A DNA stretch of 64,000 nucleotides, taken from the NCBI GenBank assembly GCA_964034945.1, contig OZ035961.1, forward strand, positions 554,001 through 618,000, in the 5' to 3' direction. The stretch comes from Chrysopilus asiliformis (Eukaryota; Arthropoda; Insecta; Diptera; Rhagionidae). Numbering within the stretch: position 1 is the first letter of the stretch; every line of letters begins with the position of its first letter. Positions 1-13,615 of this stretch are shown in pieces. The notes under the pieces were generated by a model. That model was given only the letters and a program-made list of their open reading frames with translations, was not told where the DNA came from and searched no databases. The position numbers and the translations under genes are program-made.

Positions 1-578
1 GGATGAGTTTGTAACAGTGGTTGATGCTGTCGATGAAGAGGTTCCATCTTTTGCGGTAGTTCGCACGTTTTCACATCCCTCAACAGCCCACGGATGATTG
101 CAACCTTGAATGCTTTGATCCCAGACACTACCTTCGCCACACTCGAACTGATATTTAGTGAAACTGCCTCCACCGTTTGCCACGCACCTGTAGAATTTCC
201 TGCAATCGTTGACATCTCTAATATAGCCTTCTTCTATACAGGGGTTCTGGTCAGGTTGATCGGCACTTGAGTTTGGTATTCGGGCAGATTGTGTAGAATA
301 TTGGTAAGACGCTGATTCTTGCTGACTTCCTGGAGCATTCATATCGCTATCGATTTCATTCAGGTACGAGTCAGTGCACTCTTCCCTATTGGAATCTAGT
401 GGATGTACACAATTACTTAAATCTGTCGAAAATACTGTTCCTTCTCCGCATTCAAATTCATATGCTGTTAACTGATTGTATCCATCGTCTAGACATCGAT
501 AAAATTTTGTACAGCTTCTGTCGTCTGCGTGGAAACCTTCTGATGGACATTGAAATGTTGTACTTTCCCCAATATATT
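1..578 (-). CDS. Exon 2 of secreted protein with two chitin-binding type-2 (CBM14/peritrophin-A) domains; continues off the left edge
   Basis: Read on the minus strand this exon is open throughout (192 codons plus two bases that complete a split codon). It encodes residues 30-222 of the predicted protein. Two six-cysteine domains are visible. The first has Cys 40, 52, 58, 73, 86 and 97 (spacing 11-5-14-12-10). The second has Cys 143, 155, 161, 176, 189 and 198 (11-5-14-12-8). Both carry the typical CxKFYRC core and a YxFECGEG strand, the pattern of CBM14 domains that bind chitin in peritrophic matrix or cuticle. A 45-residue Ser/Gln/Pro-rich linker separates them, and the exon ends in a Ser/Thr-rich stretch that could be O-glycosylated. 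The acceptor is at 579-580 after a pyrimidine-rich tract (TTTTTCCGTTCCAG). The reading frame is still open at base 1, so the C-terminus lies outside the window. The family call is firm; the exact orthologue and tissue are not determined. Confidence 0.93.
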
Positions 579-580
579 CT

Positions 581-1485
581 GGAACGGAAAAAGTGTGAAT
601 GATGATTTTATAAACGATCGATTTCAAAACAATTTTTTATTATTTTTTTGTTGTATTTCTTTAAATTCAGAAATTTTACAAATTCCTCAAGAAATAATAA
701 GACAAAGATATTAAAAAATATTTGCAAAAAGAAAACCAGTATTTTGTAAAGCAAAAAGAAATAGAATTTACAGACTGATACATTAAATTCCTTGTTCTTA
801 ACATTTTTATTTCTTCAAATATATTTTCTAGCAAAAACTACTATTGCTTATCATTTAAAAGAAATGTTTCTCTTAGTAGTTTTTTAATCGCAGCTTATTA
901 GCTTCATTTTCAAGAATTTTATAATGAAAGTTAATAAAAACGATTTGTCTGGATATAACACTGGAAAATTGTCGAGAAAATTTCAGCATTTTTTTTTTTT
1001 TTGAAATTTCCAAGTGGATTTTTTATGCTTAAATTGTGCAACCTAGATTCAGATACTTATGATTTTTTTAGTGTTGGATTTTGAGTGGCAGCGAGGGAAA
1101 GAAAAACGGTTCATTGTAGACGAAAAAACGTTTCTATTACGTTTTCAGTAATTTTCTTTTTGGGCGGGTTCAAAAGGTTACGTATTATAAACAAGAATAA
1201 ATGTTCCAATCGGAAAATAAGTGCAAGCAAGCCATTTTTTTTTGCAAATAGAGAAACAGAGTTATGGTATTCTGTATTACAAATATAAAAGTATTAAATT
1301 TACACTAAGTTTGATTACATTTCTCTCTACATTTATATGTAGGTTTGGATAATTGTATTTGCCCATTTCGAAAACTAAAAGATTTCGAAAATTGGTATAA
1401 CAGTTGCATATTAAAATGTGTAGACATAAACCATGTTGTGTATGTTCATATATTAGAATGTTTAAGCTAGATATAGTTAGATTTA
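581..1485. other. AT-rich intronic stretch, nothing identified
   Basis: The sequence is A/T-rich with homopolymer runs. The only ORF (1085-1288, plus strand) has no recognisable domain. Confidence 0.6.
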
Positions 1486-1831
1486 CACTCTAATTAATTT
1501 CTGTTGGATTTCATTACATTTAATGTATGAATTCTACATTAAATGTAGTGAAATCCAAAAGCAGTGTGATTGGAAAATATAGCTTGGATTCACACAAAAA
1601 TCAGCGTGAATTCCAACAAAAATGTGTAATGATTTCATACAAAATTCCAACAAATGAATTAGTGAAATCACACAAAAGTGATTGACGTAATTCACAAAAA
1701 TCACACAAATGTAGTTTTAATTGTTGGAATTCGCACAAATTTTGTTGTGAAATCACTCAAAAATAGTGATTTTACGCGATATGTTTTTTGCAACGATATT
1801 TAGTGTGAATTCTCACAAACTATTTAGAGTG
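1486..1831. mobile_element. 346-bp miniature transposon, TIR CACTCTAA, TA duplication
   Basis: The ends are CACTCTAATTA on the left and, in reverse complement, CACTCTAAATA on the right, flanked by TA at 1484-1485 and 1832-1833. The interior is filled with alternating direct and inverted copies of a short motif around GTGAAATCACACAAA and GTGAATTCCAACAAA. A near-perfect hairpin lies at 1504-1558 (24-base arms, one mismatch, 7-base loop). There is no coding capacity. The TIR start and TA duplication match the two large elements at 23007 and 37326, so this is probably a small relative. CACT-starting ends plus repeated subterminal motifs recall CACTA/EnSpm elements, while TA duplication also fits Tc1/mariner; the superfamily is not settled. 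Confidence 0.8.
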
Positions 1832-1833
1832 TA

Positions 1834-4800
1834 GAAGGGAAAAAGCTCGAAGAATAATTATTTTCCAAAACAAATGTGTGAATGGAAGTCGATTCTGATC
1901 GCTCAGGAGTTTATTCTGGCCAAGTAAAAATTCTTCTTTTAGCCAGAAAATACTTGCCAGGAAAATCCTTATAATATGCTGCATCTATAAGAGAACTATA
2001 TAAGAAAAGTTTTGGTCATGTTTGTAGCCAATAGTAGTATTTCTGTGTGTATTTATTATTCTGGATATTTTTGAATGTGTGTGGGGTTTGTATGTATAAA
2101 TAAATAAATTTATAGATATAACATACATTTATAGAAATGCCCAATTTCATGAATGAACGAATAAGGGTTGCAGCCGCTTTGCTTTTAACGTTATCGCTAT
2201 GAATACGAAGAAAGTCGTTTCAATTAAGATAAACTCTTAAGAAAAAGTGGCACAGTGATTATCCTTCCGCTATAAGAATTTTCTTAAAATGCTAACAGCA
2301 ATATAACGTTTCCTCTTATAGCAAATATAGCTTCATGCGAGTTGCCGAAAACGGTCTAATATAATGTACTCTCTTTCATATATGAAATTAAATTCATTTC
2401 ATTTACTCGTTTTTTTTTGACTGTTTTTAATCTCGTATTTCGACAGAAATGGCCAATTAAATACAATCATTTTTACTTAAACTTATATGAAAGTTATGGT
2501 ATTTTGCTGGTATAAATATTTCGTTTGAATTACATTGAGCTGATACTAATATTTTGGATCTTTTGAATTTTTCATGCGGTTATTTTTTTTTAAATTTAAA
2601 TATTTTAAACTTTGAAGAGGAAATATGGTTTTAGTTTGTTACTCAACTGTTTTTTGCAATTCATATGGAAAACTTCACAAAGTTGAAATATTTTTGAACT
2701 ATAAAATTTTAATATGCCACAGGGTTTCTAGAACCCATACATTTAAAAAAATTCTGTGGGAAAATTTCAACCAGATTTTAAAAAAAATTAAGAAATACGG
2801 CGCTGCCATTTTAGTACTAGTACTAACAAATTTTATAAATATATTTTTGTAATAGTAAATAAATCCTATTAAATATTGTAATGATTTATTGTGCATACTT
2901 GAAATTTTCCTTGTTGCGTTTAACTAAACGAACTTATCTTTCAAAAAAATCTAACGATTAGATAAATAAATACTATTCAATAAATTTGTCATATCCCGTT
3001 GTGTAATCAAATTATGTTTACATCACTTCCCATTTGTGTAGCATAACTAATCGATACCAGCTTCAGCATAACACCAAATCTATTTATGTAAGTACGCCTA
3101 TAGTATGTATCTGTAATTTTTATATATTTTCACGGCAAATAAATAGTTCTAGAGAGGTTTAATATTCGCAGGCACTTAAACCATTACATTATGGTGAGAA
3201 GTATTATTATACGGTCTAACATGATTGGTGCTTGGCGCTAACCATGCGACAAACGATAAAGCAGCCAAGATCTTTGGTTTTATAATAAAATCATTATTTG
3301 TAGATAAATCGTGAATCAAATCCTCTACTTCACCGCGAAGAGTCGATGTTGACGGAAACCAGTTTCACATGATTTTACATAGTATTGGCCAGAAGAGAGT
3401 GAATTCCAAGAGGAAATCTGTATCCAAACCAAATTCACTTCGTTTTTGCTTCGCTTCGTTTTGCTGCTTTGAACAGCATGAAATCTAGATTGCTTATGGC
3501 TTAAGCGGCAACACAACGAACTTGACATTGGACAATGCTTTTCGCTTTGAGGATGGTCAAGGTTTTTTTGTGGTGTTTATAGATAAGATGTTATGATTAA
3601 GGTACACTCAACTCTTTCTTAAGTCTTTTGCTATATGAAATTTCAATATCGTGATTTTCGACTTTAGCATCGATTATAAACCATTGAACATTTATAAAAT
3701 GTTCAAATATTATCGTAATAATGAAAACTCATATATAAATGTACAACTACTTAAAAGGTTTTCATAAGGAACGATGTTATAATGACCTTGAGAATCCCTA
3801 ATTCTAAATTCGTAGCACAATTTCGTTTCATCGAGAAATCAATAAATCAACCAGAACGGCGGCTGGTTGAAACCGTCTCGTATGGGTACCAGTGGTCCCC
3901 CCATTTCCGATCAATTTTTCAGATTGGAGTCGTTAGACTAGACTCGCACTGATCAACTGAAATTTATTAATGACACCCATTTTACTTATTTTGCACAACA
4001 TGAAGCGTCTGAAATATCTGATAAAGCATTGGTTCACCTTTGATGGTCATTGCTGGCACTTTTTTTTGTTTATCCACGATTTTGTACTTTAAAAACCTGA
4101 ATCCATTTTTTCAAGTTGGAATTTTACAATACAAATAAGGACAAAAAAATTATCTAGCATAAAGAACGAGGGTAAGAATAAATGTTCCCGCACTGATAAG
4201 AAATCATAGATTTTACTAGATCAGATTTTTCCTAACAAATGTTTTATGGGGGTTGTGATGTGCGCTATTTTTTTATGAAATCATTTTTTTACGAAATTAG
4301 AAAATCACGGCTCTTTTAAAAAAATACATAAAATGCTGGTTCTTTACGGAGGAAACTTCAACTTCAATGATTTTTCAATCAAATCAAACTTATATTTCAG
4401 TTGGAACAATGAAAATGTTCCCCTGCGGCGCATTTGTCTTAAGGAATATTACCTTGCTTCGTATTCTTTAAACTAAAACTTTGTCAGCGGCAAACCTTGT
4501 GCAGGGGTCGTTGATTTCTTTTATCTCTAAATTTTTAAAAATGTCGTTGGGAGCGAAAAAAAGGTTACTAGTAGGCTTTTTCCTTGTAAAGAACCTATTT
4601 CAGCTCCATCGGTGGCCTGGCATTTTAGAGCTATAAAAAATTTACAAATAGTTGTCGCTATACAAGGAGATTTTATTTAATCGGAGAACAACATTTAAAT
4701 GAAAATTCTTCATCGAGCATCAAGTACGCTTGCATAATTAAAAATAAAATATAATTATTGTTAAAAAAAGAAAAATAAACTTTTTTGAGAAACTGTGAAA

Positions 4801-6842
4801 ATTGTTAGAATGGAACTCAACGAAATTCAATACATGTTGCTGTAATAAAAACTGTTTAGCAAAACAAGAAAGTTTTCCTTTACCTCTAACACATTTGGAC
4901 ATTGTTTTGCTGTCACTATTTGATTAATTTCTTAAGATATGACGATTAGAGTAAAGAGGCTGGCAAATTTTTTTTTGTTGAAATCTTTCCCATAAATTCA
5001 AGATGACAAAATATTTTTATATGAAAAAAATGTTTGCTCTAAAATTTAATCGAAAAGTGTAAAGATAACTGATGGATCGACGAGATGATGAAGTGTGGTT
5101 GAAAAACATCAGATTGCGATTCGGGCAATGGAGTCATCGTTCAGTTGGTATACATATTACATGGTACACAACAGGAATATTAATGATTCACTTAACTGTA
5201 CCCTTTTTAGAACGTTGATGAACCGAAAGGAGCTACTATTCGACCACTATAAAAATTCCGATAAGTAAAAGTAATTTTTCAGATTTTTTCTTAATGCGCA
5301 AATAAATTCTGAAGTAGGTACAAAAGTTAACTAAAGAAGTTTCATCGATGTTAATAAAATTGCCTTGAATCTTTCTCGCAGGATATAATTATAAATAGAC
5401 TTTTTGGACATTTATTATACATTATGAACCTCGAATGTGTTATGTTCTTACATTTCCTCACCATGTTTGTCTCCTTGCTCTATTATGTTAATAAAGCCAA
5501 AACACGAACAAAAACACCAAGTGTATTGGTTGGAAAAACTAGATAAAAACAAATTTAAATTTTCTCTATAAAAAATTCGCATTTGGCGACATTCATATGC
5601 AAATGTGATAATATTCTATGTGCGTGTATGTATATATTACTATGTAAGGCACTATGGATTGCCGCTTCATTGGCCTTTGGCTCTATTGAAAGTAATCATA
5701 GTAGAAAATATCTATAAGGATAAAAAATAACCTAAAAAAACGTAGAAGTCCTATTTACCAAGCATTGGGATAACTCAAGCGTAGCCAATAAATCGAAAAT
5801 TTATTGTCATATAGTTCAGGGTATAATAATCGTTCAACCTTAAGCTTCTCGTCCTTAATATTATAAGAGTTGCATAAGAGGCTTAACTACCATCAACTAA
5901 CGTTTTTTCCATTCATTCATTCCTTCATACACTACTATTATATTGTCCCATGAGCCATTCATAATGCAATAGACTATGTTAAATGCGGAAAATTCATATC
6001 TCCTATGTTTCGCGAAAGGTTCTCTAACGGATGCATTGAAAGCGAATACACCGGAAAACTAGGAAGCAGTTAAAAGTCATAAAATGATAAATTTATTGCA
6101 AATGAGTTCCACATGTTTACAAAGTTATTTTTTTCATATTATTTTCCTTAGATTTTCGCAGTTTGTCTCTAGTTTTCGGGCTTTAATAATTTTTTCTTTC
6201 TTGTCTGATGTTATTCAAGTCTATTACGTTTTACTACTAATTTTTGGGGTTGCTTCGCAGGCGGAATGAAAAGTTTTTCGCATCGGTTGAAGAAGCAATT
6301 GGGATATTTGTTGGGAAACTGTCATCTGGTTTTCCCAGTCAATAGGAAAGTTTTCCTCCATAGTTAGGTCGTCGTCAACTGGACAATTTCTTGTTCCCGT
6401 TCTTATTGTACTTTTTGTATTAAAAGTTTTCTTGTTCTCAAAACTGTGATACACTTACATAGTTCTGTAACTTAACAAGGAATAAGTTTGCCCAAAAGAA
6501 TTGAGCTTAATTAAATGCATTCGTTGTTTGTGCAACTTAATTTTTTTTTGTGAACTTTGAATAGAAGGAATTTGCTCAGAACCACGACACCATGTGTTAC
6601 AAACATTGATAGTACATAGATATAGTTTCTATTTCTTAAGTAAATGTGGTTTTTTGCTTTAAAAAAAAGATTTTTAAACAACGATAGAAAACAAATAGTG
6701 AAATTTGGATGAAGTTTTCAAATTCTTACTGTTAGTAACAGTTACTTTTTTTCTACTGGGAACCATTTAAAAAAAAAGGATACGTACGTACTTATAGAGA
6801 AACTCGATTAATCTTTATGTTTAATTTTTAATAGCTATAAGA
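1834..6842. other. Intronic AT-rich DNA, no gene recognised
   Basis: About 5 kb with many stop codons in all frames and poly-A/poly-T tracts. Short ORFs at 2625, 3325, 6084 and 6224 show no domain, signal or splice context. A small hairpin, CAACCAG-8 nt-CTGGTTG, sits near 3850. Nothing else is supported. Confidence 0.5.
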
Positions 6843-6844
6843 TG

Positions 6845-7200
6845 AGAATGCGGACTGATCGTTACTGGGTTAAGTGTTTCGTATGCGTTTTAAAAATATG
6901 GAAAAAATTCAAAAAAAAAAAAATAAGTTTTTTAACAACTTTTAAGAACCGAGCGTATTTTTTTTAAGATCTTTGGGTAAAAATTTATAAAATTTTGATA
7001 TTAGATTCGTTCTTGAAAACCGCTTAAATGCAGGTTTTGACGAGAAAAAATGGAAAAGAGGATCTTTGTATCAAAGATGGCACTTAGCGTAATCGCTTTT
7101 TCGTCCCTGTAAACATTTGATATACCAGTTTGGAAAATTTAGGATATTTTCCGGTTTTTAAATGACAAAAATTTTCTAGTATCCGGGTACTCACTCTACT
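6845..7200 (+). repeat. Dispersed repeat family (about 400 bp), copy A
   Basis: The copy starts with GAGAATGCGGACTGATCG and contains the shared blocks GGGTAAAAATTTATAAAATTTT and, near 7083, CTTAGCGTAATCGCTTTTTC. It ends in an ATTTAGGATATTTTCCGG block and a CTACTCAT-like end. The same blocks occur in the same order at 13190-13615, inverted at 31220-31530, and partly at 47330-47600. It is non-coding in all copies. Confidence 0.65.
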
Positions 7201-10200
7201 CATTGCTTTTAGGTTCCCTACTAATATATCAACAATTCAGAGTTTTGATTTTAATGCATATAGCTCAAAACATGACCAAATCCTTGAAGGCCGTTTCTTG
7301 TAATTGCTTCGGCCGCTTTTTGTAATTAAAAAAATCCTTTGATTTGCTCAGGAAGCAATTTACAAGAAAAAATTAAGATTCACTACGACTGCTTATAATC
7401 CACCATAACATTCAAATTAAATTTTTAAATCTTATTTGTTCAGTTGATTGTAATTGCTTCGTAATATTATTCTTAAAGCTATTTATCTAATTCATCATCA
7501 GCTAGGATTTTGATCCTCCTAAAATGATGGTAAATATGTTCCTCGTGCTGGGGTTGATATCATTTTGCGTGTGAAGAAAGAGGCGAAAATCATGTTTTTA
7601 CATATATATATATATACATATATAAGCTAGACACTCCTCCATTTATTGTTTTCTTAATCTCGAATAACAGGAGTAACTGAAGAAAATGTAGGAAGTGAAA
7701 GGAAGACACCATTAATTGATTGTATAACATAATGTCCCTCATAAATTGCCATAATTGATATTCTCTAGCATAAGCGATAAATCATTTGGTTGAGCAACTT
7801 CCTAAGTGCTAGAAAAACAATCCGATTCCCATAACAGAACGTTTCACATTAATTATTATGCTGCTTCCTAACGCATAAGCGAATGAATGGAATCATAGAA
7901 TCAATGTCTATCCTTTTTTTTTATTAAAGCAAAATATACTATAAATGTACATATAAATTTCTCGAATTAACGAATACTATAAAACAGCGAGTATAAATAT
8001 GTGACAAGGTTTTGGCGTTAGGTGGGTTGTTATTGAATATTTAGTAGACCCCAAGCGGCAAAAACGAATGTGTGGAAATTTCCACATTTTCTTCCAAAAT
8101 TACTTTCGAGAAATTAATTTTTGGGGCGGCTCATAAAATATGTTCCGGATTTTTAAGCTGTTTGAACCGCGCTTCCCCTCTCGTCAAACTTTTTCTCGGT
8201 TTTTTGTTGCCGGTTTCTCTAGCGCCCAAAAATGTGTGCTGTGTTTTATGGACAGCCACTTAGTTCTTAAAGAATTTTAACGCATTTGCCAGTATTGCTA
8301 AAAAATTAAATATGGCTCCATGTTGCCCCTAAATATTCTTTTGCTAATTACAGTGACAAAGTGCAGCTTGGGACTTTTTGCTACAAATCCTGTATAACAT
8401 GTCGAACATCTCTGTAAGGATATTGGCTCCATTTAGTTTGTTGTGTTTTATAATATTGAGATGATTTCATAGACAAACATAAATAGGAGGCGTAAAAGCT
8501 TGTCAACAACTATCAACGGTTGTTAGATCCGTAAAGCTTATTCCATTTAACAGAGAAACCATCACTCATATTTAATATCAATGGCTGGTATTTTATTTTT
8601 CGATTCCATTGTTTTTCCACGTCCCAACGAGTTGATTTTTTTTCATTTGCTTTTCGATCGACTTTTTTCTTGTTGTTGCGAGGATAATTTTTTTCTATTA
8701 GCATTATGTATTTTTGTTTCATCTGCTCCTATCCATCATAGTCGGTCTCAGAGCGTCCTATTCATTACAATAACAGCTAACAACCGCATTGAATACAACT
8801 AGGCAATGAATCATCACCTCGTTAAGCTTCCCGACTAAAAGATCCAGGATATTTCGCTACTGCTACTGGATAGATACGGATAGCTTTCTAGATGATCGCC
8901 AAAGAAGGGCAGAAGATGGCAAAGCGAACACGAATCAAGGGAGTATTGGGACGTGGATGGCTGACTGGTGGTAATAAGTGATAAATAAAAACTCCATCTC
9001 GAATCCCACAATGAAAGATGACATATAATCATTGAATAAACGAACGAATGAACTTTCAAGATATGCGCCCAGTATTTTAGCCCAGTATAGAAAGGGCCTT
9101 TGGCTGCTCGCAGCTAGATATGAACTTCTAAACGAGATTTTCCCCCGTTAGTGTTTTTTTAATGTACTTTTATATGAACTCTATCCCGTAAAGGACGGAT
9201 AAAAAGCAGAGGAACGCAGACACATACACACAACACTCCCTGTTGTGACCTGCAAGTATTGTTATACAATTAGACGACGATGCGGGAAGAAATGAAATTA
9301 GGAAATTAACCGTTTCACTATGGGATCGTTGACAACATGTATTTGGAAAATATGATTAGCAGATTAGTGTAGAGTGCCAGGTGAAAAAAAAAACTTTTGT
9401 GGTGATACGATATATAATACTTTCAAATAAGTGCACATAATTAAAAACAACAGTTTTTTTTGGATCTTTTGGAAAAAAAATATTTTTTCGTTTGAACATC
9501 GGATGAGAATGCCAATCATCAAATAAAGGTATGTCAACTAAAATCAGTTATCGTAAATATATGTATGCTCTTCATAAGGCCCCGCACATCCTGCAGCGGG
9601 AATTTAGAAGCACTGAAAATTGGTGATCTTTTTTTAGCAGTCGAAAAAAGATTCAACAAAAATTTCGAGGTTTTGGTATTTTCGAGTTTTTAGTGTAGTG
9701 ACCATACGTCTCGGATTGGCCAGGACTATCCCAGCATTTGTCCTTGCTCCTGAATGCTAAATTTTTGTTCCAGATTACTCGATTTACTCTTGAAACCTCA
9801 AGTTTTTCGTGAATTTCAGTGCAATCGGTTAAGGAAACTCTGGATCAGAGTGTTGTGGCTGTCCAGTGGCGTTTTTCGGTAGTCTTAAGGCTTTCGGTAG
9901 TCAAATTCCATAAAAAAATCACGAAACAGCGATAATATTGGGGGTGAGTTATGAACATACCTTTATGAAAACTAGGGTTCACATTTTTCTTTGTTGATAA
10001 CACAACATTTATTGTAATTTCAAAGGCTCTTATAAAAGCTTTTATAATTCAACTATCAAGCACGGAATGAATTTTAAGTAAATGTAAGATTATAACCGTT
10101 GGTCGTCGAGATTTTTCCATTTAAAGTTTAGTTTTATTTGCACACAATTGAAACAATAATGTAAATTAGTTTCGAATAATTCTTTATAATTGACCATCAT

Positions 10201-13189
10201 CCGTAATAGTACAACTAGTAGCAACATATTTTATTGCAAACGTCTTTCAGTGTATTTTTCACATTAAATTGATTAAACAGTCCATCGTGCGTCTTGTAAA
10301 TACTGAATAAGTGAAAAAATACCGGGAAAATATCCCGAGCAGGAGTTAGAATAGTTGGTACCTAATGTAAAGACAACATCAGCAGAATATGGGGAGCTTA
10401 TAGAGCATGGGGACAGTTGTGGGCTTGGTGTGTGCATAAAAGGGAAAGCCTTTGAGTCCATGAAGCATAAATTGAGCGAATAATTACCTAATTACCATAA
10501 AATATGCTAACCGTCTTTTTTCACCCTCTTTGTTGTTGTTTATACGTATATTTTTGTTTCACGTGCCCTTTGTTAGAATTCTTTTCTTGTTTTCCACTCC
10601 GAGTTCTTTAGGTTTTATTATTTGCATAACAACGAGAGACGTCGTCGCCAAAAAAGGGAAACCTTGCGAAGAAAAACCCAACAGCCAATGAAAAATAAAA
10701 AAAACAACAAACGTTTCATAGGGAAAAATTTTAATGGGTAATTTTCGAAAACATTTACCTCTGCCACAGTATGAAACGGTAATGATTTTCAGCAATCAAG
10801 GTGTCGATGTGATAATTGAAATTTCAATATATTTTTATTTTTACCTTACCCTCTCTATTTTCAAACGGAATTGGATGACTTTGATGGTATGCTTTATCAT
10901 ATGACACTTTCGATTTTCTTTTTTAATTATGCAGAAGGATGATTGGAAAATGGGAAACGTACTCATGTGGTTGAGTGTGCCGAATGAATGACGTCTAAAA
11001 ACCGCAAATAACCTTCAGGCAACAAATATTCGATTAGAGGACAATGAAGCTCAATGTAGTAATGCTATTTCACGGTTTTTTTGTTTTTTTCGTATTTTTT
11101 CAAATTCACACTCTTCAAAACATTCATTCATACTTCAAAGCTGTCAGTTATTGGAAAATTCTCAAATGGCGACAATAACGAAAAAGTGAACATTTTCCAC
11201 GGTGAAAACTTTCTCAGCAGGCAGTCAGACAGCAGTTGGTCATGTCTTCTTATTTTGCCAACGACAAGTTGCTAATAGCAAAATGTCAATTCTGTGTCAA
11301 TTTGTTTTCCTCATTTTTTTTGTGAATTATTTTTTTTCCACAAAAAAGAATAAATGAGGATAACGCTGTACCATTTTTTTCTTGATGATCTTTTGATCGA
11401 GTTTTAAATACTTTAAGATTTTTTGAGTAAAATTTTGGTATTAATTAGGTATTTAAGAAATTCCGGTGAAAAGCTCAAGTTTAGCGATGATATGTGATGA
11501 ATTTTACCCTAATTCCTTTTTACATGACAACGAATGACTCCAATTTTGAATTCAATCTAAAAAGCGGTCAATTTAAAAATTCAACCGGCACATTGCATTT
11601 TTTAATTTTGCAGATTAATTTAAATTCTTATACAAGTTGGTTATGCGAAATGAGCCAGAACAGCATATAATTATGATAAAAGAACTCCAGAACTGTGATC
11701 GAATGTTGATGTTGTATAAACAGAAAAATTTCAACATTATTCGAATACTAATTATGCATTTTGCATCACCCACAATTGCCCACCATGCTAAGATTATGTT
11801 TTGTAAATGAAGCCGCCAATTATTTATGATTGCGTACTAAATCAATTATTTGATCTTGAGACCAACGATAACGCATTTGCATTTCAAATTGATTGAGCAA
11901 GGGCATCAATGATGACAAAGTCAGACTACTAATTTCTGGACATCGATATAGGATTCGATAACGGACGTTTTGTCAGGCATTTGGTTGAAAAATTTCCGGC
12001 TATTCCTTTTGGATCGGTTAACATCTGGACATGAAACTACTACCACATTTTTCACCACACGTACTCCATCGTTTTATTTTGGTTTTGGATTTTTTTTTCA
12101 GACCTTGATAGGAGGATATCAACATGTAAAATTCGTCCATAAATATCGATGTGTCAACAACATGCTTGTAATATCTTAAACAATGTCTATTGACATTTGT
12201 TCTATACAAATAATGTTGGAAATATGATAAATAGTTATTAAAGGATATCTTTTTTTTAAACTTTAATCTGAAGTTAAAATTTTTTTCTATAATTTTTTTT
12301 GTCAACCAATTACATCTTTGATGATTACTCTTTAAAAAAATTGTGTCTGCTTCAAATTAATCAATATACCACAATCTTTACGGTGGAGAACATTAAAAGC
12401 GGTTAAAGAAGAAAAAAATGAATTTCCCGTACCACATCAATAGAAAAACTTCCCAAAATAGTCAGATCCTGGTAAAAACAAAAACTCATACATACATATA
12501 TATATATTCCTCTTAAGTACGAGGAAATTAAAGAAAAAAAAACAAAAATAAAAATAGTGAAAGATCCTTGAAATTTTCTTGCGATTTCATTCGTTTTTCA
12601 ATTTACTTTTTTCTTATCCAACCTCTGCTTCAATTTTCGCATCTAGGGTTTCTCACTCAAAAGACGAAAAATGAACAAAATCACACGACAGACTATAGAA
12701 GCCAAAAAATAAAATTGAAAATAAATAAAACCATGAAAATAAAAGAGAAAAAAAAAACGGAGAAACAGAAAAAAAACTTGAAATTCGTGTAAAGACAAAG
12801 TTTTTCCAATTAAAAGATTCTACTCAAGTTTTTCATTATTTCGAGCGTCGTATATCCGTAGCTAACTCCTCACAGCTTTCCTATATACTACAGCTAGCAA
12901 TTTTTTCTTTAATTTTATATTTTTTATTGGACCGAATAAGAAAAGCGTTTCTTTTCTTAAACTCGTTTCTTTGGCCTTTTGACTTTTCTCAAATGTTAAC
13001 AGATCAAATTAAAAGTAAATGAAAAGAAGATTCACACATATATAACCCACAAAATCTATTTATCTATATATACATCAAACTAGATACTCGTGTGTTAATT
13101 CAGACTTACATGAACTTTAAAATTTGTCATGAGGTTGTCCGTAAATTTGACCTTGTTATATGGCTTTTTACAATGAAGATTTTTTATTT
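7201..13189. other. Intronic AT-rich DNA with a (TA)n microsatellite and a possible partial repeat copy
   Basis: A TA-rich microsatellite lies near 7600-7625 and a CATA/TA repeat near 12487-12508. A weak partial match to the 400-bp repeat family lies near 11400-11490. A perfect 16-bp palindrome, TGTGGAAATTTCCACA, is at 8071-8086. A Lys-rich ORF at 12568-12792 comes from an A-rich tract. No coding exon is supported. Confidence 0.5.
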
Positions 13190-13191
13190 AA

Positions 13192-13615
13192 GTACTAGAA
13201 TGTGGACACGTCGTTGCCACCTTAAAGTAACTTTTTAACAATTTTTGAGAAAATAGCGTAATCCTTACAGGACCTCCGGGTAAAAATTTCAAAATTTTGG
13301 CATTATATTTGTGATAAGCGAATTGAAAAACACACTAATGCTAATTTTCTCGAGAAACAGGGGAAAAACTGACATTATAGTTATCTTTAGAAGATTTTCC
13401 GTTCCGAATTTCGAAGTTCCAAGATCAGACTCTGATGATCTCTAAAAGTCTCTAATAACTGTCCCGAGAAGAAAAAACGGAACAACTGTCCCGTTATATT
13501 TACATAGGACCCTAATTAATTTTCCCAAAGATGGGGCCTAGCACAATCGCTTTTTCATCGATGAGAACATTTTGGAAAAAGCGTAGAATCGCTAGTTTTT
13601 AAATATGTGGTGACT
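13192..13615 (+). repeat. Dispersed repeat family (about 400 bp), copy B
   Basis: The copy starts CTAGAATGTGGACACGTCG and shares in order with copy A the blocks CTTTTTAACAATTTTTGAG, CCGGGTAAAAATTTC, TTTTGGCATTATATTTGTGAT and CCTAGCACAATCGCTTTTTC. The shared order across hundreds of bases makes common ancestry clear. The exact ends are not fixed. Confidence 0.7.

Noticed and set aside
8071..8086. Perfect palindrome TGTGGAAATTTCCACA with a Rel/kappa-B-like core
   Set aside because: A single site in intronic AT-rich DNA, without neighbours that would make it more than chance.
9690..9760. GTGACCATACGTCTCGGATTG, reminiscent of a transposon terminus
   Set aside because: No matching inverted end or target duplication could be found nearby.
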